A stretch of DNA of 5,286 nucleotides from Flavobacteriales bacterium UBA5869 (GTDB taxonomy: Bacteria > Bacteroidota > Bacteroidia > Flavobacteriales_D > Crocinitomicaceae). The stretch is from positions 6,361 through 11,646 of the forward strand of contig DJFP01000313.1 in assembly GCA_002432565.1 (NCBI GenBank), read 5' to 3'. Within the stretch, counting starts at the first letter, position 1. Every line of letters begins with the position of its first letter. Shown here one piece after another: positions 1 to 4,701 of the stretch. The position numbers and the translations under genes were made by a program. Under the pieces are notes generated by a model, which searched no databases, was not told where the DNA came from, and was given only the letters and a program-made list of their open reading frames with translations.

Positions 1-876
1 AATATTGATGAAAAACTGATCGGTTTCTATCGCTTTTCAATTGGTTTGGCCAAAAAAGTCCTGATCGCAAATGTAATGGCTGAACAGGCAAAGATCATTT
101 TTGAAAGTGATTTCCACCAATTAAGTGCAACCACAGCATGGATCGGGATTCTGGCTTATACCATGCAGATCTACTTCGACTTCTCCGGTTACTCCGATAT
201 GGCGATTGGTCTCGGAAAGATTATGGGATTCCATTTTCCGGAAAACTTCAATAGTCCGTATAGCTCCAAAAGCATCACCGAATTTTGGCGCCGGTGGCAC
301 ATGACTTTAGGAAATTTCATGCGCGATTACTTGTACATTCCGCTTGGAGGTAACCGGGTTTCATCCAAATCACGCTTATATTTTAACCTGGCTTTGGTTT
401 TTATCCTTTCCGGTTTTTGGCATGGGGCATCCTGGAATTTTGTGGTTTGGGGAGCTTTTCACGGAACCTTCCTGATCCTGGACAGAATCTTCCTGGTGAA
501 GTTATTAAACCGTTTGGGAAGCGTTATTTCCATCGCAATTACCTTCCTTATTGTGATGATGGGATGGGTCATTTTCCATATCGAAGATGATATGGGGCAG
601 GTTTGGCTTTATTTTGACCGTTTGTTCGATTTTAGCTTTGATGCTCATTTCAGGACTCTGCAGAACTTCTGGCCTCTTTTTATCGTTGCTGCGTTCTTTT
701 CGTTTTTTCCGGCTTTGTCCATTGGAAAAAAAATGCAGGATTTTGTCTACAACAGGAATTCTTATTCGTTGACAACCAATGGAATGTTCCTGTTGGTTAC
801 CGTTGCATTGTTTTTGTTAAGTGCAAGTGCGGTCACTTCATCCGGGTTCAATCCATTCATTTATTTCCGTTTTTAA
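1..876 (+). CDS. MBOAT family O-acyltransferase (AlgI-like), C-terminal part, 5' end outside window
   Basis: The reading frame is open from base 1, so the gene starts upstream; 291 residues to the TAA at 874-876 are visible. Relatives are about 470-520 residues, so some 180-230 are missing. Visible family signatures, numbered from the first visible residue, are GLAKKVLIAN at 15-24, the FDFSGYSDMAIG block at 59-70, FWRRWHMTLG at 95-104, YIPLGGNR at 112-119, and SGFWHGASWN at 137-146, whose His141 is the presumed catalytic histidine. WGAFHG follows at 150-155. The end, NPFIYFRF, is typical of this family in Bacteroidota. Several hydrophobic segments (about 45-60, 127-160, 174-193, 224-240, 261-278) fit a polytopic inner-membrane protein. 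Known relatives (AlgI, DltB, PatA) pass acyl groups across the membrane to a periplasmic partner that loads a polymer. The next gene, one base downstream, looks like that partner. The acceptor is unknown, so no gene symbol is given. An in-frame TTG at 46 lies inside the conserved GLAKK motif and is not the start. Confidence 0.95.
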   Translation, partial: NIDEKLIGFYRFSIGLAKKVLIANVMAEQAKIIFESDFHQLSATTAWIGILAYTMQIYFDFSGYSDMAIGLGKIMGFHFPENFNSPYSSKSITEFWRRWHMTLGNFMRDYLYIPLGGNRVSSKSRLYFNLALVFILSGFWHGASWNFVVWGAFHGTFLILDRIFLVKLLNRLGSVISIAITFLIVMMGWVIFHIEDDMGQVWLYFDRLFDFSFDAHFRTLQNFWPLFIVAAFFSFFPALSIGKKMQDFVYNRNSYSLTTNGMFLLVTVALFLLSASAVTSSGFNPFIYFRF

Positions 877-877
877 G

Positions 878-2026
878 ATGAGTAAGCAGCCAACATACAA
901 GCGTTTGAAGCAAGCGGTCTTTGCCCTGATCATCGGGCTGTTATTTCTACCGATGATTCAGCATAAGTTCAGCTTTTATGAAGAAGTACCGCTTAAAGGA
1001 GCTTATGAGCTGTCACCAAAGCCGGAATTAACTAAGGAAAGTTGGTTTTCAGGTGAGTACCAGGAGGCACAGGATAAATACATGCGTGAGCACACAGGGT
1101 TCTATCCGGGGTGGGTGCGTTTATACAATCAGTGGAATTATACTTTTTTTAATATAGCTCATGCTAAAGATGTCATAAGAGGAAAAGAAGATTACTTATA
1201 CGAGGAAAGTTATATCAAAGCTTATTATGGAATGGATTTTCTGGGTGAAAATAGAATTCAGGACATCACCCGGATGTGGAAAGCTATCCAGGATACACTT
1301 GAAGGAAAAGGCATCAAACTGACAGTAATTTTTGCCCCCGGGAAAGCGAGTTTCTATCCGGAATACATTCCCGATCAGTACAAAAGAGATATAAGGGGGA
1401 ACACAAATTATAAGGAATTTAAAGAACAGTTTATCAGGCAGGATGTTTCATACATCGATATGCACAGCTGGTTTGAATCCATGAAGAAAAAATCGAAATA
1501 CCCCCTCTTTCCTAAAACAGGGATACACTGGAGTGCGTACGGGCAGTATTTAGCAGTGGATTCTATCCGAAAATATGTTTCTCACAACTGTAAAACATCG
1601 ATTCCCTACTTTGTATTAGAGAAAATGGTTGAATCGAAAAGGCCACAGCGCGATGACGATGATATTGGCAGCGGAATGAATTTATTGTTTGGAATTCCGG
1701 ACTTAACATTAGCTTACCCGGAATTTCATCCAAACCGAAAACCCAAAAAAGGAGATCCGAAAGTACTGGTAATAGGCGATAGTTTTTACTGGGGCTTGTT
1801 CAATTCAACTGTTTCCGCCACCCTCTTTAATGACGGAGAGTTTTGGTATTACAACGAACAGATCTACCCGGCTTCCTATACAAAAGAAGTATTGGTCAAA
1901 GATCAGGACCTGGACAAAAAACTGAAAGAGAATAAAGTCGTGTTCTTATTGATTACAGATGCAAATCTGTCGAGTTTCAGCTTCGGATTTCTTCAAATGG
2001 CTGCTAAAGAATACGGAATAGAGTAA
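878..2026 (+). CDS. Membrane-anchored AlgX/AlgJ/DltD-like SGNH O-acyltransferase partner
   Basis: This 382-residue protein starts at an ATG one base after the MBOAT stop. It has no Shine-Dalgarno sequence, which suggests translational coupling. An alternative TTG at 821 would add 19 poor-quality residues read out of frame over the MBOAT end and is rejected. A basic N-terminus and one hydrophobic segment (about 12-28) look like an uncleaved anchor placing the rest in the periplasm. Two SGNH-type blocks stand out: FPKTGIHWSAYG at 211-222, with His217 and Trp218, and VLVIGDSFYWG at 296-306, with Ser302 as likely nucleophile. In P. aeruginosa AlgX and AlgJ the first block reads Asp-Thr-His-Trp and the Asp is catalytic; here that position is Gly215. 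Family knowledge suggests it accepts acyl groups from the MBOAT protein and transfers them to an exported glycan. The link to the MBOAT gene is strong; the polymer and acyl group are inference. Confidence 0.85.
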   Translation: MSKQPTYKRLKQAVFALIIGLLFLPMIQHKFSFYEEVPLKGAYELSPKPELTKESWFSGEYQEAQDKYMREHTGFYPGWVRLYNQWNYTFFNIAHAKDVIRGKEDYLYEESYIKAYYGMDFLGENRIQDITRMWKAIQDTLEGKGIKLTVIFAPGKASFYPEYIPDQYKRDIRGNTNYKEFKEQFIRQDVSYIDMHSWFESMKKKSKYPLFPKTGIHWSAYGQYLAVDSIRKYVSHNCKTSIPYFVLEKMVESKRPQRDDDDIGSGMNLLFGIPDLTLAYPEFHPNRKPKKGDPKVLVIGDSFYWGLFNSTVSATLFNDGEFWYYNEQIYPASYTKEVLVKDQDLDKKLKENKVVFLLITDANLSSFSFGFLQMAAKEYGIE

Positions 2027-2039
2027 TTGACGCCTTTTT

Positions 2040-2079
2040 AAAAAAAATAAGGAGACTGCTTTCGCAAATCCCCTTATTT
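2040..2079 (-). terminator. Intrinsic terminator for the minus-strand gene
   Basis: Arms at 2045-2055 and 2069-2079 (AAATAAGGAGA and TCCCCTTATTT) pair over 11 positions with one A-C mismatch, and a small inner TGC/GCA pairing sits within the loop. Read on the minus strand, the hairpin is followed at once by eight T (complement of the A run at 2040-2047, partly shared with the arm), the classic rho-independent layout. It lies about 110 bases beyond the stop of the minus-strand gene. Read on the plus strand, the stem is followed by GATTTAGG with no real T tract, so it would stop plus-strand transcription only weakly. Confidence 0.7.
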
Positions 2080-2116
2080 GATTTAGGTGTAGGTAGTAAT
2101 TGTGTTTCCTCAGGTT

Positions 2117-2134
2117 TAACTTCTACAGAAGTTA
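2117..2134. other. Perfect 7-bp stem-loop in convergent intergenic region
   Basis: TAACTTC (2117-2123) and GAAGTTA (2128-2134) pair perfectly around a TACA loop, with a possible extra GG/CC pairing outside a two-base bulge. No T tract follows on either strand, so it is not a canonical terminator. It could protect transcript 3' ends or be incidental. It lies in the 3' untranslated part of both converging genes. Confidence 0.4.
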
Positions 2135-2146
2135 CCTTCGTCTTCA

Positions 2147-2160
2147 AGCGCTATTGCGCT
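2147..2160. other. GC-rich 5-bp stem-loop just beyond the minus-strand stop
   Basis: AGCGC (2147-2151) and GCGCT (2156-2160) pair around a TATT loop. It sits 27 bases past the stop of the minus-strand gene. On the plus strand a run of six T (2177-2182) begins 17 bases after the stem, too far for a standard terminator. It may contribute to termination or transcript stability together with the neighbouring hairpins. Confidence 0.35.
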
Positions 2161-2186
2161 CTCTTATGTGGTTCAGTTTTTTCGTT

Positions 2187-2933
2187 TCAATCGGAAGAAG
2201 GTTTTCCTAAGATTTCAGGCTCAGGGTAATCTAACATCTCTCCTTCAATCACGTCTCCATTAATTTCAATAGGAGCTTCTCCCAGTGTAAAATGGCATTT
2301 GGCAGTTTCTGCTTTTAAGGTCAGTATCAGCTTCTTTCCCTTGATAAATGATTCCGGTTTTTGGTTGTGTAAAGTATCAGCTACATGTTTTTTTGACTGA
2401 TAGATCAAATCAAATGTTTCATTCTTCAAATGGTCTTTGTGCACTGAAAGCTCAAAATTGCCGGCTTCATCGGTGAATCCTTTCAGGATTGTTTTTCCGT
2501 CCTGCCGGATTTCCACCGGAGAGTTTGCCAGTGGGTTTCCTGTTTTTTCATCTTTCAGCTGCCCGCTGATCTTCATCGGGAATTTCAGCTTATTGAAAGC
2601 TTTTTGTTTCACAACTGCTGCATCATCCGGTGCCGACTCGCAGGAAGAAGTTATCGGACCCAAAAAACCAAGTATACCCAGTAAAGATAACCCAACCCGA
2701 TAGGAAGCATTGGACAATGCAACATGTGAAATTTTAGAACTAACCTGATGATTATAAAAAATACCGCAAACTTTTTTGGGGCTTGAGGCAATGATTTGTT
2801 TGATTTCAGTGTTTGTTTTCTGACGAAAATCCGTCAAAGTTTTTTCACAGCCTGAACAATAGTAACCGCCATCACGTTTTTCCATCTGCGTATGCGATTG
2901 ATTACAAGGCAATGACATGATCGGTTTGTTCAT
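2187..2933 (-). CDS. Membrane protein with Cys/His N-terminal module and carboxypeptidase-regulatory-like domain
   Basis: This is a 248-residue protein of no assigned function. The first 60 residues hold Cys10, His14, Cys26 and Cys29, then KTLTDFRQKT (31-40) and a VCGIF block with Cys56. This resembles the N-terminal module seen in many Bacteroidota proteins (CxxxW, then FCxxC, a V-DF motif, and CGRF), which looks zinc-ribbon-like; metal binding is inferred. One hydrophobic segment follows at about 79-96. From about 120 to 207 the sequence, with KISGQLKDEKTGNPLANSPV and DEAGNFELSV, matches the CarboxypepD_reg-like beta-sandwich that often recurs at the N-terminus of TonB-dependent receptors and in surface proteins. 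The likely topology is cytoplasmic Cys module, one membrane span, periplasmic sandwich. No enzyme signature is visible. The gene stands alone, opposite in direction to both neighbours. The ATG at 2933 has no Shine-Dalgarno sequence; a second ATG six codons in (Met6) would also keep all the cysteines. Cys98 follows the hydrophobic stretch but lies too far in to be a normal lipobox. Confidence 0.75.
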   Translation of the reverse strand: MNKPIMSLPCNQSHTQMEKRDGGYYCSGCEKTLTDFRQKTNTEIKQIIASSPKKVCGIFYNHQVSSKISHVALSNASYRVGLSLLGILGFLGPITSSCESAPDDAAVVKQKAFNKLKFPMKISGQLKDEKTGNPLANSPVEIRQDGKTILKGFTDEAGNFELSVHKDHLKNETFDLIYQSKKHVADTLHNQKPESFIKGKKLILTLKAETAKCHFTLGEAPIEINGDVIEGEMLDYPEPEILGKPSSD

Positions 2934-2960
2934 AACTGTAGTTTGATGAAATGAAAGTAG

Positions 2961-2974
2961 GAATTAATTGATTC
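2961..2974. promoter_or_regulatory. Near-palindrome, possible operator (weak)
   Basis: GAATTAATTGATTC is symmetric at 12 of 14 positions. It lies 28-41 bases upstream of the minus-strand start and about 210 bases before the thioesterase ATG, in the divergent intergenic region. The sequence is AT-rich, so chance is a real alternative. Confidence 0.2.
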
Positions 2975-2999
2975 GTCCATTTTCAAAAAATGTAAAGTG

Positions 3000-3007
3000 T
3001 ATGTTTG
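3000..3007 (+). promoter_or_regulatory. Possible Bacteroidota -7 element for the menaquinone genes
   Basis: TATGTTTG matches the Bacteroidota -7 consensus TAnnTTTG exactly. No TTG is found at the expected -33 distance; the nearest, at 2968-2970, is about 29 bases upstream of the element, which is too far. If used, it would give a leader of roughly 170 bases before the ATG at 3183. It is the only exact match I found between 2934 and 3182 on either strand. Confidence 0.3.
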
Positions 3008-3056
3008 TTTTATTTTGAGGTAAGCTTTTGATCTTAAAAAGAATTGTTCGCAGGGG

Positions 3057-3079
3057 TTTTATTTTATCCTGAAATAAAA
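3057..3079. other. A/T-only 8-bp stem-loop in the leader region
   Basis: TTTTATTT (3057-3064) pairs perfectly with AAATAAAA (3072-3079) around a 7-base loop. An alternative fold pairs ATCCT (3066-3070) with AGGAT (3080-3084) and excludes the first. All pairs of the longer stem are A-T, so its stability is low. It lies between the promoter candidate and the thioesterase start. Confidence 0.2.
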
Positions 3080-3182
3080 AGGATTTTCAGAGACCTGTTT
3101 CAAGGTATTATGTAGTAATTTTATCGTGGTGGAGGTCGATTGCTATAGACCCTTCTACGGATTAAAAACAGAATGCAAGCAG

Positions 3183-3608
3183 ATGAAAAAGTTAAAACAG
3201 GTACCGTTGGAACAAATCAACCACATGGGAAAAAACACCATGATGGAGCACCTGGATATGAGATGTGTTGAATTGGGTGAGGACTACCTGGTTGCAACGA
3301 TGCCGGTCGATAATAGAACCCATCAGCCAATGGGATTATTGCATGGCGGTGCCAGTGCGGCTTTGATCGAGTCCATCGGTTCTATGGGATCGGCTCTGCT
3401 GATTGACCTTTCAAAAGAAGCACCGGTGGGAATTGAGATAAATGCCAACCATATTGGAGCGGTAAAAAGCGGATCGGTAAGAGCGATCGGGAAAATTGTT
3501 CATGCCGGATCACGTACGCACATCTGGCAGGTAGATATTTTTGATGAATCCAATGATCGTTTGATCTGCACGGGTCGATTAACAGTTATGATAGTTCCAA
3601 AGGTGTGA
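3183..3608 (+). CDS. menI: Hotdog-fold acyl-CoA thioesterase, probable DHNA-CoA thioesterase (YdiI/MenI type)
   Basis: The 141-residue protein aligns along its whole length with E. coli YdiI, the menaquinone-pathway thioesterase that releases 1,4-dihydroxy-2-naphthoate from its CoA ester. Recognisable blocks are ATMPVDNRTHQPMGLLHGGAS (38-58), ESIGS (63-67), GIEINANHI (83-91) and the SR-WQV-IFDE stretch (110-122). Gln48, His54 and Glu63 fall at the same numbers as the active-site residues recalled for YdiI, which supports the ATG at 3183. A GTG at 3126 in the same frame would add 19 residues without family support and is not preferred. It is the first visible gene of a men cluster, overlapping menF by four bases, and this context supports the menaquinone role over a general PaaI-like clean-up thioesterase. 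The protein is expected to be cytosolic. No strong ribosome binding site is visible. Confidence 0.88.
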   Translation: MKKLKQVPLEQINHMGKNTMMEHLDMRCVELGEDYLVATMPVDNRTHQPMGLLHGGASAALIESIGSMGSALLIDLSKEAPVGIEINANHIGAVKSGSVRAIGKIVHAGSRTHIWQVDIFDESNDRLICTGRLTVMIVPKV

Positions 3609-4576
3609 AAGATTTATTGATTTACAGATTACCTAAAGCTGCTCCTGTTATCAAAAGGGGTGTTTTTTCTGCTTTAAAAGAAGGAGAGAAGCCGGTGGGA
3701 TTCGTGGTTTCCGATTTTCTGCACGAACGGACCTTTCATTTCGAAGAAGCTGCAGCGTTTGATCCGGAATTCGATTTTCATTACAGTCACCAGATTCCCA
3801 CGGTCATTTCAAGAAGAGATTACCAAATAGAGGCACAGGCTTTTTTAAATTCCTTTCCTTTATTGGGAGTCGAGAAGGGAGTTTTTTCGCGCGTTAAGCA
3901 AACGCCTTTCCGGGGTGAGCGGGCCTTTGATCTGTTCAATGTATTGGAAAACACCTACCCTAATGCATTCTGTTACCTGATTTCTTCTTCGGAATTCGGA
4001 ACATGGATAGGGGCAACTCCCGAACTGCTGATGAACCAGCAGGGAATGGTTTGTAAAACAGTTGCGCTGGCTGGAACGCATGGTGAAAATGAAGAGCATG
4101 AGTGGACTCCAAAAGAACTGGAAGAACATGCTTTTGTTGTTGATGCGATCAAAGAAACATTGGAACGCAATGAATGCGTCGAAATTGAATCTGACGGACC
4201 GTATGTTGTTCAGGCAGGACCTGTTCAGCACTTAAAAACAGATTTCCGGGCACTTTTAACCAAGCCCAACGCCTGGTCCATTGCTTTAGATCTTCATCCC
4301 ACTCCTGCTGTCTGCGGCACACCCCGGAGAAATGCTATTGAAGCCATTGCAAGCCGGGAAATGCATGACCGGGAACTATACACCGGATTCATAGGCCTGT
4401 TTGAAGAAGGAAATACAAATCTGTTCGTGAACCTGCGTTGCGCCCAGTTGTTCCGGGATAAAGCCTTTTTATACGTCGGCGGAGGTTTTACTATTGATTC
4501 AATTCCGGATATGGAATGGGACGAAACCGAACACAAAGCTGAAACCCTTATTCGGGCCATGAAGCAAATCTATTAA
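3605..4576 (+). CDS. menF: Isochorismate synthase MenF (short form)
   Basis: This 323-residue chorismate-utilising enzyme should convert chorismate to isochorismate, the entry step to menaquinone. Key blocks are VEKGVFSRVKQ (89-99), where Lys91 matches the water-activating lysine of EntC and MenF; GATPELLM (136-143), with Glu140 as presumed general acid; KTVALAGT (151-158); the ELEEH stretch (171-175), with Glu174 as likely Mg2+ ligand; CGTPRRNAI (237-245); RELYTGFIG (256-264); and the C-terminal W-x-E-x3-K pattern (305-311), with Glu307 as likely second ligand. The assignments come from remembered alignments. The lysine, and the absence of an amidotransferase gene alongside, favour isochorismate synthase over TrpE or PabB. 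The GTG start overlaps the thioesterase stop in a GTGA junction, implying coupling; an AAAGG lies only one base upstream, too close for normal use. The protein is about 100 residues shorter than E. coli MenF (431), with the loss in the N-terminal part; the catalytic C-terminal domain is complete. No better upstream start exists: the frame closes at 3554-3556 with no ATG after it. Confidence 0.94.
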   Translation: MKDLLIYRLPKAAPVIKRGVFSALKEGEKPVGFVVSDFLHERTFHFEEAAAFDPEFDFHYSHQIPTVISRRDYQIEAQAFLNSFPLLGVEKGVFSRVKQTPFRGERAFDLFNVLENTYPNAFCYLISSSEFGTWIGATPELLMNQQGMVCKTVALAGTHGENEEHEWTPKELEEHAFVVDAIKETLERNECVEIESDGPYVVQAGPVQHLKTDFRALLTKPNAWSIALDLHPTPAVCGTPRRNAIEAIASREMHDRELYTGFIGLFEEGNTNLFVNLRCAQLFRDKAFLYVGGGFTIDSIPDMEWDETEHKAETLIRAMKQIY

Positions 4577-4577
4577 A

Positions 4578-4617
4578 ATGTTCAAATGTTCAAATGTTCA
4601 AATGTTCAAATGTTCAA
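4578..4617 (+). repeat. Five perfect tandem copies of the 8-bp unit ATGTTCAA
   Basis: Copies start at 4578, 4586, 4594, 4602 and 4610 with no mismatch, beginning one base after the menF stop codon. The unit contains GTTCAAA (counting the next A), which is the reverse complement of the TTTGAAC core in the array downstream. An 8-base unit in perfect tandem is prone to copy-number change by slippage. It lies outside both flanking coding regions. Confidence 0.95.
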
Positions 4618-4643
4618 ACTGAGCCTTTAGACGATTTAACTTT

Positions 4644-4677
4644 TTGAACTTTTTTGAACCATTTCAACTCTTTGAAC
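4644..4677. repeat. Degenerate array of the inverted core TTGAAC
   Basis: TTGAAC occurs at 4644-4649, 4654-4659 and 4672-4677, with a one-base variant TTCAAC at 4663-4668, giving a spacing of 10, 9 and 9 bases. The core is the reverse complement of GTTCAA in the upstream tandem array, so the two arrays can pair. The nearest pairing, 4612-4618 with one of the TTTGAAC cores, gives a 7-bp stem, and a second repeat can add another block across a small internal loop. Several registers are possible. Confidence 0.8.
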
Positions 4678-4681
4678 CTTC

Positions 4682-4688
4682 AAAGGAG
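4682..4688 (+). promoter_or_regulatory. Shine-Dalgarno-like AAAGGAG before menD
   Basis: AAAGGAG is the clearest ribosome-binding sequence in the window. It lies 13 bases from the menD ATG, longer than the usual 5-9. It is part of a short inverted repeat, CCTT-CA-AAGG (4677-4686), directly after the last TTGAAC core, so folding of the repeat region could affect its exposure. No nearer in-frame start codon exists. Confidence 0.5.
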
Positions 4689-4701
4689 TTAATTTTACAC
4701 C

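Noticed and set aside
587..772. Plus-strand short open frame inside the MBOAT gene
   Set aside because: It is an out-of-frame reading of membrane-segment codons with no independent support.
821..877. TTG start giving a 19-residue N-terminal extension of the AlgX-like protein overlapping the MBOAT gene
   Set aside because: The extension is an out-of-frame reading of conserved MBOAT C-terminal codons and has no signal-anchor character. The ATG at 878, right after the MBOAT stop, is followed by a normal basic start and membrane anchor.
2640..2690. Lipoprotein reading of the minus-strand protein from the Cys98 region
   Set aside because: The cysteine follows a hydrophobic stretch but sits about 98 residues in, and no suitable start codon with a charged N-terminus precedes that stretch closely. 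A membrane span is the simpler reading.
2437..2703. Plus-strand open frame opposite the Cys/His module protein
   Set aside because: The minus-strand reading has clear domain signatures; the plus-strand product is Ser/Pro/Phe-rich with no motif.
3126..3182. GTG start giving a 160-residue thioesterase
   Set aside because: The added residues have no counterpart in the family. From the ATG at 3183 the length and active-site residue numbers match YdiI.
3860..4560. Minus-strand open frames opposite menF
   Set aside because: They are antisense to a well-conserved enzyme, show no recognisable domain, and are Ser/Cys- or Phe-rich in the way expected of shadow frames.
4578..4645. Small open frames beginning at the ATG in each 8-bp repeat copy, possible leader peptides or menD fusions
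   Set aside because: Because the unit is 8 bases, every frame gets an ATG by construction. All the frames stop by 4647, including the one in phase with menD (stop at 4645-4647), and the products are low-complexity. Nothing supports translation.
4578..4677. CRISPR-like array
   Set aside because: The units are 8 bases with no spacers; the second array is degenerate and inverted. No cas gene is present.
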